Below, piece by piece: positions 11,936 through 24,440 of a DNA stretch of 64,000 bases. The notes beneath the pieces were generated by a model. It searched no databases, was not told where the DNA came from, and saw only the letters and a list, made by a program, of their open reading frames with translations. The stretch is from Distichodus sexfasciatus (Eukaryota > Chordata > Actinopteri > Characiformes > Distichodontidae). The DNA lies in contig JAVGVS010000004.1 in the NCBI GenBank assembly GCA_032718565.1, forward strand, positions 6,437,062-6,501,061, in the 5' to 3' direction. A program made the translations under genes and the position numbers. The number at the start of each line of letters is the position of its first letter. Positions within the stretch are counted from its first letter, which is position 1.

Positions 11936-12450
11936 GGGAGCTAAGCCTCCCAAGGAAAGCACAAAAAATAAATAAACAAGCCACACTGGAGACCTTCAGG
12001 GGGAGCTCAGAAACATGACTTGGAAAGTTGTGGTGCGCCTCAAAAAAGCAGGAGCTCTGAAAAACAGTAAAATTGTGCACAGTTTTAATTACGGGGGAAC
12101 TAAGGGGTTCTTATGTTCTTTCCGGTGAAGCTGAGCTCCCTGTAAGAAAAGCCTTTCCTGAGGTGGTTCGGAGTCTTTCTAAAAATTGTTAGAATTATGG
12201 GGAAGAGTTCAGTTCCTTAGGAAAAGGACAGAAGCTCCCTTTAAAAACAAGCCTCCTCGAGTTCTTCAGGAGGTGCTCTAAAAAACTATAGAAGTCATGG
12301 TGCACACCAGAAAATAGAGCTGGATTAGAATTATCAGGCAGCTGAGAGACGCTTGTATCCTTTCCGGGGAGCCAGGCTCCCCTTAGAAAAAGCCTGAGAT
12401 GTTTAGGAAGAGCTGAGATGTTCAAGGGAGGTTTCTAAAAAGTGTGACTT
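11936..12450. repeat. Diverged tandem repeat, about 110-130 bp unit, 3-5 copies
   Basis: Recurrent ordered blocks: CCTTTCCGGGGAGCC-like, GCTCCC(C/T)T(T/G)(A)AGAAA, AAGCCT, GAG(T/C)TNTTCAGGAGG-like, TCTAAAAA, GAAT/AGTCATGGTGC. Clear copies begin near 11936, 12091, 12197 and 12319. In intron 1 of atp6v1c1. Confidence 0.5.
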
Positions 12451-12619
12451 TGTGGAAAATGGGGCTCCCCATGAACGCAAATGTGTTGCAACCTTACGTA
12501 AAATAGTAAGTCCAGAAAGGTGACATCTGCAGACCTTTAAAAGAATGAGTATTGGCGCTTGCCTCCTTTTCACAGCTGCCCTCCTGCTTCCAGCTCCTGG
12601 CTTCTAGCAGCTTGCAGTC

Positions 12620-15600
12620 ATGACTGAGTTCTGGCTGATTTCGGCTCCCGGAGAGAAAACCTGCCAGCAGACATGGGACAAGATGATGATTGCCACCACG
12701 CGCACCAACAACATCTCCACCAACTACAAGTTCAACATCCCCGACCTCAAGGTGGATCACTTATTTATTTACAGTCTGTACTCATATACCAGTACATTTA
12801 TTAGATATTCTTTATCCATATTGACTAGGTAGACGGTAGGCCTGGGCGATACGATGTCAAATCAGTATCAGTATCATTGACCTTGTTTATGATTAATGAA
12901 CAGTTATTTGTTTTTTGTTTATTTTTTGACCTCATAGTCCCCTGACAAGGTTTGAACTTTAAATATGCTCAATTATTAAAGTTGGGCTCCTTTTGTCTAT
13001 TGAATGAATGCATATCTTACTTTGGTGACAAAGATGCAGGGAAAGACTAGACGGGTCAAAGTCACAAGTAGTATGTTTTTAAATGGACGATACAAGAATA
13101 CACACTGGAGATAGTATTAACAGAATTATTCTTTAAAAAAGTTTTAGCAAAAATGTAAAAAAAATAGAACCCTTCATGGATCTGATTACATCAGTTGGAG
13201 GTTCTGAATGTTGGTTTTGATTAATTTCCCAGCCCTCCTAGATAGGTGGTTAATGAAGAAACTGCATAATTTCTTTGTGCAAAAAATGAGTCTTAATGTG
13301 TATGTTTTCATCACTATCCTATAAAGTTGTTTCTGTGCAATTAGATCTAAATGAATTTGATACAAGGACAGTATAAATGTGTGACTTTGTTTAAAAAAAA
13401 AATTGGATATAAAAAATATTGACATATCACACGTCAACATTTCATTTGAATTTAGACTTGAATCAGACCTCTTGGTCCAGAACCCACATAAACCACATAA
13501 ATCATTGACAGTTATTTTAATTACATATTGGACAGATTGTTGTACATTTTATGTGATCAAATGGTCTAGATAAAGTTTAGTGAGTTTCTGCTCTACAGGA
13601 ACTTCTCCTTTCTGGTCATATTGTGACTCCATGCAGTTCCTCTTGGAGGAATTGTGCCAGACCAAGACTTTTGGGGAAGTGCAAATTGAAATGTACAACG
13701 TGTTGGAAAGATCAGTCATTGTCATCAGGCACCAGTAAGACTCTGGGAATTGGCTATTCAAACTTTTGTCATATGTACAAAGAAATTCTACTTCTAACTC
13801 CTCTTTCAGTTATTGTCATAGAAACACCGTTCCTGGCTTAGCGGTGACTTTCTGTAGAGTTTCTCCTTTTCACCACAAAGATTTTTAACTCCACATCTTT
13901 GCTGCTATTTTACCCTTTTCACCACACAGTGAACAATGCAGTTTCTCTGGGGACTGTTGTTTGTCTATTTTCATTATAGAATTTTTAATTGTGCATTTTT
14001 AAAGTTAACCCAAATTCCACCATGTTGACTTAGTATTAGGATCTGCTGCTGGCGACCTCATTGCCCTCTGGGCCCTCCCCATCACACGGGATGGCCTCGG
14101 GTCGCCCTCAGCTGGCTTCGTTTACGCCCGACAGGGCATGAACAGCAGGCTGGCGCCAGCCGAAGTGCCCTGGGCCCCCGGTGCTGATCAAACACTCTTG
14201 AGTCCAGTTCTCCCGGATTTCTGATCAAAGCCTCTGTCTGTCTCTCTCTTTCTGCCCCTTTTTACCCCCCTTCCTCTGCAGGTCGGGACGTTAGATGTTT
14301 TAGTGGGGCTGTCGGACGAGCTTGCCAAGCTGGACTCTTTTGTGGAGAGGTACGTCTTCTGCAAACTCGGGCGGGGGGAAAAAACCCTTGTGCCATGAAA
14401 GCAAAAAAATGCCTTTTGATCCCTGCCGACGCTGGACAAACGTTCCCGTCTCGCTGTGCCGACTATTTTAGGTGCATTCTGCATGAGGCAGGGACAGGAC
14501 GGCCTAGGTTCAATCCCAGTCGGACTGCTTTCAAATCCCGCCGCAGAATCTCGCACTTTGTCGCGATGAGAAGGCTAAAAGGAACCATTTGCAGTGTGGT
14601 GACACACTAGCACCTCTTTCCTCAATCTTTATTTAAATCCTATGACTTCTACCTCAACCGTGGCTGTAAGATCCTATATTTAAGCATTTTGCTGCAGACA
14701 AGGCCCAAGTTGGCTTCGTCAACTTTTTTGGCTAAAGGTTTAAGTCATGACGGTCACAATCTTTTTCCTGTTCTGTCATCTTGGTGAGAACCATAGATGT
14801 ATATGTATTGTTAAGATTCAACGGACAGTGTTTTCATTTCTGCCAATATCAAAAAGCCTGCTCCGATGCGACTTCCATTCGATTCAGCTCGAGTCAGCAA
14901 TTGTTATGAGACAATATCATATGCTGATTTAACACCATCACTTCCATTCATATTAAATCACAAAAAGCAAATAAAATATAATTTGACATTGTATTCCCAA
15001 ACTCAACCAGACATTTAAATACTTTAAAAAGACTTTAAAAAGATTAAAATAAAATCTACTCTTTTAATAAAATTAGAACTTATTCATTATAAAGAGTGAA
15101 CACAGCACAGCGCACCACAACAAAATGTGACCTCTGCATTTGACCGATCCGTGAAAGAGCAGGGGGCAGCTAACAAGGGCAGCGCCCAGGGAGCAGTGCT
15201 TGGGGACGGAACCTTACTCATGAGTACCTCAGTGGTAATTTTACCATCCCTGGATTCGTACCTGCAACCTTTTGCTCACGGGGCAAACACCCTACCGTTA
15301 CACCACTAACACTACAATACGTATGAGCATTTTTATTTTGAATCTATGATATGGGCTTGTTGATCACTGAATCAGTATATCAGTGTAGGTCAATGTATTG
15401 TTACACTCATTGTATAAAGTGGAGGTGGTGTGAAGACTGAATTTAATTACATAATGAATTTTTGGACATTAATAAAAAGGAAGGGAATAAAAGGTAAAGG
15501 TGTGATCTGTACCTGAAGTTATACTAAAGCTGTTCAAAAATGAGCGTCAGCACACATTCACACAATTATTGAGTATGTCATTTACATTACATTTACATTA

Positions 15601-18600
15601 TTATTTACATTTATGACCGTTTACAATTATGTAAATTGTAAAAATATCTTCATACTTGAATTCAGCTTGACTCTAGAGGTGTGAACCTTCAGTGGCCTTC
15701 ACTGACCTGATTACGATTTTCAGGTCAACGATTCGATATGATATATCGACGCATCACAATGCCTCCCATCAATTTTTCTACATCACATTGCCTGCAGTTT
15801 GGGCATGGATCGCAGATTGGGCAGTCATAGTTACTACCGGGATGTTCTTTTAAACTAGAATTTTTATGCCGTAGCCAGAAAATCCAAGCCAGTGCAATTG
15901 CCAAGCACTGCCATTATCATATAATCCAGGGCTTATCAACTGCCTCTGTCCCAGGAAACACCACTCAGACTTAGCAGTAGTCTGCAGCTGTATGTGTGTC
16001 CGTGTGTGATGGGGGGAGTGTTTTTTTCTATCAGTTTTTATTTGCATTAAATTCAATATTCATGATACCCAAATCATCTGGAAATGTTTTGAAGAATTAA
16101 TAAAATAAAAGAATTTTTAAAAAGTGATTTCAGTAGTGTAGCGGCGCGGTGGTGCAATGGTTAGTGCTGACGCCTCACAGTGAGAAGATCCTGGGTTCGA
16201 ACCCTGGTAATATAGGCTAATTGGTGACTCTAAATCGGCCCCGTAAGGTGAGAGTGTGATTGTGTGAGTGTGTGTGCCCTTTGGTGTGTTGGCGCCTGCC
16301 CAGGGCTGGTCCCCACCTTGCGCCCCTAAAGCTCCCGGGATAGGCTCCGGTCCCCGCAGCCCCAGTTGGGATTAAGAGGTTTGGATAATGAATGAATGAA
16401 TCGAATTTCAGTAGTGAAACTCTATTGAATGTCATGATTTGTAGCGTAACGGTTAGGGAGTTCACTGTGTGATTGGAAAGTCGCCGATTTGTGTCCCGGA
16501 CCGGTCAAGGCACTGCGGAGGTACTGCCTTCGTCAGCTGCCCACTGCTGCTTGATGGATGGGTCAAATGCAGAGGTCACATTTCGTTGTGGTGCACTGTG
16601 TGCTGTGCTCTGGTGTGTCCACAATGACAAATAATCACTCACTTTCTCTCACTAATTCAATTAATAAAATTGCTTACATATAAATGAATCTTATACATGT
16701 AGATGTTCAAAGTCACTGCTGTCATTGTTATTTCTTTTTTTCAATTGTCTTTTAAATGTTAATATTATTTTTTAATTCCTAAGATTACATTTTGCTGTAA
16801 ATGGGAATTCTAGTTAACGTAGAATTAATAAGGCTTTTCTCAACCATCGTCCAGAGACCTCTCCATTTTTCCCGATGGCAGTGAGTTCGTATGTGTGTTG
16901 TAAGGCAGCGTTGCGTGTGTGTGACGTGTGTGTTTGCTGTGGTGTGTTTGCAGTGTGGTGAAGAAGGTGGCACAGTACATGGCCGACGTGCTGGAGGACA
17001 GCCGGGATAAGGTCCAGGAGAACCTGCTGGCCAACGGAGGTGAGCAGTGCAACCCTGTGACCCTACGACACCCCCTCTCCCCCCCGCTTCTAATCCCCCC
17101 CACCCCCAAACGATGGTCACCTGTTGATAGAGGCCAAATGGCATTACTAACGTTTGATTGCTCCTGTCTGCAGTGGACCTGATCACCTACATCACACGCT
17201 TCCAGTGGGACATGGCCAAGTATCCCATCAAGCAGTCGCTCAAGAACATCTCTGAAATTATATCCAAGGCAAGTCTGAGAACAAGGATCTGATCTAATAC
17301 AATTACATCTTACAGTATAGACACCTGCGTAATATTTGTACCATTATGATATAATATACAGTACTGTGCAAAAGTTTTAGGCAGGTGTGAAAAAATGCTG
17401 TAAACAAAGAATGCTTTCAGAAATATAAATAATGATTGTTTATTTTTATCAATTTACAAAATGCAAAGTGAGCGAACAAAAGAAAAATCTAAATCAAATC
17501 AATATTTGGTGTTACTACCTTTTGCCTTCAAACCAGCATCAATTCTTACAGGTACACTTGCACAAAGTCAGGGATTTTGTAGGATTATAGTCATTATATT
17601 ATTTTGTAGGATTATAGTCATTATATTATTTTGTAGGATTATAGGATTATAGATCTGTGGTTAGTTCTCCAAGATGTTTGGAACAACCTACCAGCCGAGT
17701 TCCTTCAAAAACTGTGTGCAAGTGTACCTAGAAGAATTGATGCTGTTTTGAAGGCAAAGGGTGGTCACACCAAATATTGATTTGATTTAGATTTCTCTTT
17801 TCTTCATTCACTGCATTTTGTTGATTGATGAAAATAAATGATTAACACTACCATTTTTGAAAGCATTCTTTGTTTACAGCATTTTTTCACACCTGCCTAA
17901 AACTTTGCACAGTACTGTATATACAAATATTAGACAGGGGTCTAAGTTAATAGATGTTGTGTATCTCTTACAACATAATTATATACACTACCAGTCAAAA
18001 GTTTGGACACACCTTCCCATTCAATGTTTTATTCTTTAATATCATGACTATTGACATTGTAGATTCTCACTGAAGACACTATGACTGAACACATATGGAA
18101 TTATGTAATAAACAAAAAGTGTGAAATAACCCAAAACATGTTTTATATCTTAGATTCTTGAAAATAACCACCCTTGGTTTGATCACTGCTTTGCACACTC
18201 TTGGCATTCTTTCGATGAGTTTCATGAGGTAGTCACCTGAAATGGTTTTCCAACAGTCTTGAAGGAGTTCCCAGAGATGCTGAGCACTTGTTGGCCCTTT
18301 TGCCTTCACTCTGCGGTCCATCTCATCCCAAACCATCTCGATTGGGTTTGGTCAGGTGACCGTGGAGGCCAGGCCATCTAGCGCAGCACTCCGTCACTCT
18401 CCTTCTGGGTCATATAGCCTTTACACAGTTCATTCATAGTTTTGATACCTTTAGTGAGAATCTACAATGTAAATAGTAATGAAAATAAAGAAAAAACAGT
18501 GAATGGGAAGGTGTTTCCAAACTTTTGACTGGTAGTGTATGTCTCTTAATTTATCACGGCAGCCCTTAATACTGTACTCTATTTTTTCCATTGTAAAGGG

Positions 18601-21600
18601 ATATTTTGGCTAGGATCAAATCGCGATTCTTTCTCTGCCGATTCAAAAATCGATTCATGCATTCCAAAGAAGCTTGACTAACGTAATGGCAGTAGTTTAC
18701 TTTTTTCCAGATACGAGTCCTCAACAAAAGTGATTTAAGGTTACCTTTCCTATAGAACAGCTCTGTACCTTATTCTTTTAGGAAATCAAATAAACAGCCT
18801 TATATCATGTATCTTATTTTCACGACGGCACGTCATCTCTGCTAGGTGGTTGCGCGTTAACAATACTCTTTTGCTTTCTGTACCACGCAGGGCGGACTTC
18901 CGTCCCGATGCGCGCACGCACACATACACACACAGTTGAGGTGTGGCACATCCTACCGTTCTCGCTAATCCCGGGACAAATTTTGATCCTGGGCTAAAAA
19001 TTTATTTTGCGATATTCTCCGTTGGTGGCATAATGAAATCACATCGTTGCGCTTCAAACGTAAGTTAACTTGGTACAGAACATGTTACACGATATCATAT
19101 TTGGCTGAAATACAAATATACAACTTAGAAATAAAATAGATGCCGGTTGCTAAAGCATTTGTTACCGTCTACTTATCACACGCTTGTTAATATAGATTTA
19201 ATACAAACATCCCAAGTCTCCCGCATATTGATAGCGGCTCCCTGATGCTCGCAAATGAGATCAAATCTCCTGGAATGTAGAGAGAGTGAGTAAATGAGTG
19301 CGCAGCGAATGCGAAACAGAACCAAAGCAAATTCCTCGTAAGTGACAGTGTTCTTGCCAATAAACTTCAGCTTCATTCTGAATCTAAAATAGTGTTGCGC
19401 AAGTTGTATAAAAAAGCTTAGAGTGAGAATATTCGTTTTCATGTAAAGCTGTAAACCAGGGAAACATTTGATTGTGTGATTTTTTTTATTTATTTATTTT
19501 GATCTGCCACAGTCAAATGGGAAAAGTAACTCAAGACAGCAGTGTGGGAACAAATTCATGCATGTATTTAATTGTGAATCGTTTATTTATCAAGTCATGA
19601 GCCCAAAAATCGGAATTGAATCGTGAGATTTTCTGAATCACGCACCCCTCATTATGGCCTTAAAATATATTTGTCCATCTTTTCATACTCCTAAATTCCT
19701 GTAATAGTTCAGAGTATTACTTGTATTTGTTCCTAACTGAGTTGGTATATAGTTTTATGATCCTGGATATATTTAGCATGATGCCACCTGCATTACTGTA
19801 TGTTTCCACTGACTGAGCATGATCAGCCTTTTTATTGGCATGATTGCATATTGTTGATCTTGTTAATAAGTAGCCCTTGTAGTATGTGATGAACAAAATA
19901 TAAATTGAAAAAATGAAAAGCTTATTTTTAAAGAAATGTCTGAATCGTCTCATCAGTCTTTTCTATCTGATCAGGATCCCTAAGCCCTAATTAAAGTCAG
20001 AACGAAAATTATTGATGCTTTCTTTCAAAATGTGTAAATCCCTGGCTACTGTAAGAGAAGCAGTCAAGCAAAAATGCTTTATTTCCCTCTGCTGCTCAAC
20101 AGCAAGTAACGCAGATCGACAATGACCTGAAGGCCAGAGCCTCAGCCTACAACAACCTGAAGGGAAACCTGCAGAACCTGGAACGCAAGAATGCGTAAGT
20201 CAGCAGTGTGTTTGTGTGTCTCCATGTGTGTGATATAATAAATGAATATAAAAATGTTCTACTTTGGTTATGGCTCCTCCAGGACTTGGATGTTGGATGA
20301 AAAATTTCATTTTTACAGCAGGCATATATTGTTTATTGTTCAGCTACATTAGTAATAACCAGTATTGGTCCTGATAAAACCATATCAGTCGACCCCTAAC
20401 AGAAATGCATTTTAAGATTCAGGTTTGTGTAGTGATGCTGTGGTATGTCCCCCAGCGGGAGTTTGCTGACCCGGAGCCTGGCCGACATCGTGAAGAAAGA
20501 TGACTTCGTGCTGGACTCTGAGTACCTCATTACCCTGCTGGTGGTCGTACCAAAGTAAGCAGGATTTATTTAGCACAATCATGTTTTAATTAGAGGAATA
20601 TGTCATTTTCATCATCAAACACTCTGTGATATGAAAACATAAATGAATTTATTCATAAAATCTCTTCTTTAACTTTTTGTGTAAGTGTGTGAATGAGAGT
20701 CGGAATCTCTAAATCGCCTTGTGTCACTTCATCAGGACCAATTACGCTGACTGGCAGAAGACGTACGAGACGCTGGCAGAGATGGTGGTGCCACGATCCA
20801 CAAAGTAAGACCAGTGACTCCGTGACATGCAGAACACACACGCATGTTGTATCTATTAATGCCAGAAGTTCTGAAAAATTTTGGAACCACAGCACACAGG
20901 CTTCCCCTGCTGGTCAAATGCACATAATGCAGTGGTGAGGTGCCCCATGTAAAGTATGACGGCTGATCAAAGCCCACTGCACTGGAATCATGTGACTTAG
21001 AAGCTACGATACAACTGGTTGGGTTAAGATTTCCAAAATTGCTCCCTTTCTTTCTGCAGTTTGCTGTTTGAGGACCACGACAGTGGACTGTTCAGCGTCA
21101 CGCTGTTCCGCAAAGCCATCGACGACTTCAGACACAAAGCCAGAGAGAACAAGTGAGGGCAGAACTCATGTTTACTTAGCTTATACATATACACAGTAAT
21201 TATAAGTAATAATTTTATTACCTATTATTAAAATATTACAACATATCCTCAAACGTGACGTTTCCATTGAAGGTTCATCGTGCGAGACTTCCAGTACAAC
21301 GAGGAGGAGATGAAGGCTGATAAAGAGGAGATGACCAGGCTCTCCACTGACAAGAAGAAACAGTTTGTACGGATCAAAACCTTTACTCCACCTCATCTTT
21401 AATTAAAGAGATAGTTTAACATAAAAATATTTTAAACCAGCCACAGTGGATCAACCGTCCTCTACGTCCTCCTTTTTCACGCCAGCCACCCTCATGTTCT
21501 CTCTCACCACATCCATACTCTTTCTTTTGGTTCTTCCTCTTTTCCTCCTACCTGGCATAATCCTCAACATCCTTTTCTCAGTGTACTCAGCATCTCTCCT

Positions 21601-23112
21601 CTGCACACGTCCAAACCAGCCCCAATCGTGCCTCCCTGGCGTTGTCCCCAAATCGCCCAGCATGATCTGTTCCTCCTATATACTCTGCCTTGTACAGTGT
21701 GTTATTCTGAGTATTTTTTCATGTATCGGAAAATGATTTCTCTGATATATGAAGTGGAAGCTAACGCTTGGTAACTCTTCTTGGCGTCTGCAGGGTCCGC
21801 TGGTACGATGGCTAAAGGTGAACTTCAGCGAGGCCTTCATCGCCTGGATCCACATCAAGGCTCTCAGGGTGTTTGTGGAGTCGGTGTTGAGGTCATTAGA
21901 TACGTCTTTATTATGTCAATTACTCCAATATGAGCTGGCATTCTCTGCTATTTATCTGTATGGGTGTTCCAACAGACTCTGGGTGAAATTTGTGAAGTTT
22001 TAACAACTCATAATGGTTAGAAATGAAGCAACATGACCAGTGGAGTTTAATTCATAATTTGCATGATGACATGTTCCTGTTTTTTTAACCTGTGCAGGTA
22101 CGGCTTACCGGTGAATTTCCAGGCCATGTTGTTGCAGCCCAACAAGAAGAACATGAAGAAGCTGAGGGAGGTTCTGTATGACCTCTACAAGCACCTGGAC
22201 AGCAGCGCGGCTGCCATCATCGACGTGAGTCTCCCTCCCCAAAAAACACACATCTAGGACATGACAACACTACTGATAAAAAATATATATATATATCAAC
22301 CAAATTGCCAATAATTACAAGATTATTATTGTATTAGTAAGGGATTATTATAATTACATATAATAACAAGGTTATAGTATTATTATAACACAATTATTAT
22401 TATACTAGATTAATAATTAAAATTTAGCTAACTACTAATAGGGATGATGGTCTATATTGGCAAGATCATTGTCAATATTATTATTAAATTGAGTACAAGA
22501 TTATGATTATTGCTTATAATTACAAGATTGATGCTATGATTAACTATACTGACAAGATTATTGGCCATGCGATTAAAAGATTATTGTACTAGTACAAGAT
22601 TATTATATTAAAGTATCCTATTATTATAATTACAAGACTATTATTATTAAATTAATACACATTTATTACTACCTATAATTACAGGATTCTTATTGTATTA
22701 GGACAAGATTATTATAATTACAAGATTATTATTGTGTTATTACAGTATTTTTGGAATTCTAATTGGCAATAATTACAAGGTGATTTTACATTTTACAGAT
22801 TTTTAAATAGTGAACTATAAAGGGGCTTTGTCCTTGCAACTGTTGCAAAATAATTGCTTGTTATTGTTGCTTATAGGACTGAATTACCAGACTTGGGGTA
22901 TGTAATGTGTGAAGCTGCTTTGTAACTTTACACATTACCGAGTATGTTGTAAAAAGCATCATACATATGTTAAAAAAACAGGCAAATTAACACTAAACTT
23001 TTTTGTTTCTTCTAGCAATCCGCCATGAACATTCCAGGACTGAACCTGAGCCAGCAGGAGTATTATCATATGTGTACTACAAATCGACTGCAACCTGCTG
23101 GACTTCAAATAA
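12620..23112 (+). CDS. atp6v1c1: V-type proton ATPase subunit C 1
   Basis: Peripheral V1 subunit that clamps the stators to the V0 sector and controls reversible assembly; needed to acidify endosomes, lysosomes and secretory vesicles. Twelve coding exons: 12620-12751, 14282-14349, 16954-17039, 17174-17268, 20103-20194, 20456-20554, 20736-20804, 21060-21152, 21273-21366, 21794-21891, 22098-22224, 23016-23112. Protein starts MTEFWLISAPGEKTCQQTW; MADVLEDS, AKYPIKQSLKNISEII, NEEEMKADKEEM and WLKVNFSEAFIAWIH match vertebrate ATP6V1C1 closely. All phases agree through exon 12 (1053 nt, 351 codons). The intron after 17268 uses a GC donor. In the last exon two single-base losses (a C in the codon after EYY, an A in the KI codons) break the frame; skipping them gives the family ending ...DCNLLDFK and stop TAA 23110-23112, total 383 codons against 382 in human. 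Read literally, the frame runs on to 23393 with an unrelated tail. Paralogue (a or b) not determined. Confidence 0.95.
12838..13240 (+). mobile_element. MITE of the GCCTGGGCGATAYGA family
   Basis: Starts GGCCTGGGCGATACGATGTC and ends near TTTCCCAGCCCTCC. Relatives: 62575-62808 (GCCTGGGTGATATGACCTCA ... ) and the 3' part at 43440-43605 (GGAAAGTATTAACAGAATTC ... CTGCCCAGCCCT). In atp6v1c1 intron. Confidence 0.55.
15083..15308 (-). mobile_element. tRNA-derived SINE (family A), minus strand
   Basis: Fullest copy. On the minus strand it begins GTGGTGTAACGGTAGGGTG and continues with a B-box-like GGTACGAATCCAGGG, then the family body. Flanked by AT-rich DNA in an atp6v1c1 intron. Confidence 0.75.
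16139..16395 (+). mobile_element. SINE-like repeat (family C), GGYGGYGCAATGGTTAG
   Basis: tRNA-like head (GGTGGTGCAATGGTTAG ... GGGTTCGAACCCTGG) followed by CTAATTGGTGACTCTAAAT, GCCTGCCCAGGGCTGGT, GATAGGCTCCGGTCCCCGCA and a TGGATAATGAATGAATGAA tail: a very common teleost repeat. Shorter copies at 30760 and 48398. Confidence 0.8.
16441..16645 (+). mobile_element. tRNA-derived SINE (family A), plus strand
   Basis: Head GTAGCGTAACGGTTAGGGAG, body GGGTCAAATGCAGAGGTCAC and CGTTGTGGTGCACTGTGTG, tail CACAATGACAAATAATCACTC. Directly follows the family C element. Confidence 0.75.
17359..17918. mobile_element. Non-autonomous DNA transposon with CAGTACTGTGCAAAAG ends
   Basis: Terminal inverted repeats of about 65 bp: CAGTACTGTGCAAAAGTTTT at the left, its inverse (AAACTTTGCACAGTACTG) at the right, both continuing through GGCAGGTGTGAAAAAATGCTG. 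TA lies outside each end, as for Tc1/mariner. The inside has short direct repeats (ATTATAGTCATTATATTATT). Confidence 0.8.
17984..18540 (-). mobile_element. Tc1-like transposon remnant
   Basis: Ends TACACTACCAGTCAAAAGTT and (inverted) AACTTTTGACTGGTAGTGTA with TA targets. The minus strand still encodes the transposase C-terminal part: VWDEMDRRVKAKGPTSAQHL, then WELLQDCW and LIERMPRVCKAVI, the conserved end of the Tc1 DDE domain. Internally deleted and without a catalytic centre. Confidence 0.85.
18600..19650. mobile_element. Probable DNA element with ATCGATTC-rich ends
   Basis: Left part contains AAATCGCGATTCTTTC and AAAAATCGATTCATGCA; the right part AATCGGAATTGAATCG, GAATCACGCACCCCTC. This resembles fish hAT-type elements ending GAGGGGTGCGTGATTC, but the left terminus is not clear. 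Confidence 0.35.
21440..21680 (-). pseudogene. Non-LTR retrotransposon fragment (3' end of ORF2)
   Basis: Minus-strand frame with WFGRVQRRDAEYTEKRMLRI followed by PGRRKRGRTKRKSMDVV, a motif pair seen after the reverse transcriptase of many fish LINEs (WFGHVxRRDxEY ... PGKRKRGRPKRRxxD). Short, no RT domain. In atp6v1c1 intron 21367-21793. Confidence 0.7.
22270..22790. repeat. AT-rich degenerate repeat (ATTACAAGATTATTATT)n
   Basis: ATTACAAGATTATTATTGTA and shortened forms recur at irregular spacing through the last atp6v1c1 intron. Confidence 0.7.
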
Positions 23113-23793
23113 AGCATCATCACTACTGCCACTGTCCACACCGCCTCGGCTTTGTCCTTGTGAATATACGCTTCAGAAAATTGTATATTTCACCCTCTAC
23201 AAAAGATTCTCTCTCTATATGTCTCTTCCTTTTTCCTCTCTCTCTCTTTCCCTTTGAGAAACTGCGCTACGCGCATGCTCGTTCCTCCCGCCCGGTGTGG
23301 CAGCGGTATTCTCGTTATTATTGTGTCGCTGTCCACCATGTTTACACAGGTGTATTTTGTTTTTTAAAAGATGTCAATGGTATGTGCAAGTGAACAGATT
23401 GGACATATTTAAGAGAAATAAGTGATTTAATTTTAACGTCATTCCAGTGTTGGTTTTGTGCTCTGTGCTAGTTGAGTCTGCAGATATTATCATTATTATT
23501 ATTATTATTATAATTAGAATTATTCTTCTTAGACAACTTTTGTGTGAGGCGGGTGTCTTTTGCCTTTCTGTGTCCTGACCAGCGGATTGTATTGCAAAGG
23601 AATACAATGAACCTGCTGTGTACATTTGGTGTTAAGAGAAATATATATATATATATGTGGAAAATACTCTAGTGTGTGTGTGGATGTTTTGTCCTTTCAG
23701 GTGATGCTTCCTACTTGTGTTGAAATCTGGCTTAAAAAACTGAGTGTGTACTGTTTAAATCAGTTCAAAATGATCAAAATCCCTTACATGAAA

Positions 23794-23799
23794 AATAAA
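23794..23799 (+). terminator. atp6v1c1: Candidate polyadenylation signal of atp6v1c1
   Basis: AATAAA about 680 nt past the family stop codon, followed by GTGTGTGGTGTG, a GU-rich downstream element. An AATAAA also overlaps the stop codon region (23107-23113). Confidence 0.5.
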
Positions 23800-23842
23800 G
23801 TGTGTGGTGTGTTTTTTCAATATTAAGGCACTGCATTTCTTA

Positions 23843-24025
23843 CATTTTATGGCATTTAGCAGACATTCTTATTCAGAGCGACTTCCACATCCTAATTACA
23901 GGTAGTCACCCAGGACCAATTTGGGGTTAAGGGTTTTGCTTAGGAACTCAGTGGTGGTTGTGCTGGAGGTGAGTTTTGAGCCCTAATACTTCTGGTCCAG
24001 AATAGCGTCAAGCCACTGACCAACG
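23843..24025 (-). mobile_element. tRNA-derived SINE (family B), minus strand
   Basis: Reverse complement carries GTCGCTCTGAATAAGAATGT and CTGCTAAATGCCATAAAATG, the hallmark tail of a widespread teleost SINE; the head is a diverged tRNA-like sequence. Confidence 0.7.
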
Positions 24026-24084
24026 TACATTTTAAATTAGGATTGCATTTAAGACTGATACTGATTTTAATATTAGGGAAAATG

Positions 24085-24440
<356 letters not shown>

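Larger units (their letters stand above)
17269..20102 (+). other. atp6v1c1: GC-AG intron of atp6v1c1
   Basis: Exon ends ATATCCAAG and the intron begins GCAAGT; it ends CTCAACAG before CAAGTAACGCAG. A GT donor four bases on (GTCTGA) would shift the frame. The rest of the donor (AAG|GCAAGT) is the strong consensus typical of GC introns. Confidence 0.8.

Noticed and set aside
16139..16210. Possible tRNA gene (A-box and GGTTCGAACCC B-box)
   Set aside because: The arms do not form a full cloverleaf, and the sequence continues into a SINE body with several relatives in the window. Same verdict for 15083-15308 and 41125-41313.
21446..21736. Hydrophobic plus-strand frame resembling a membrane protein
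   Set aside because: Antisense of the LINE ORF2 fragment on the minus strand.
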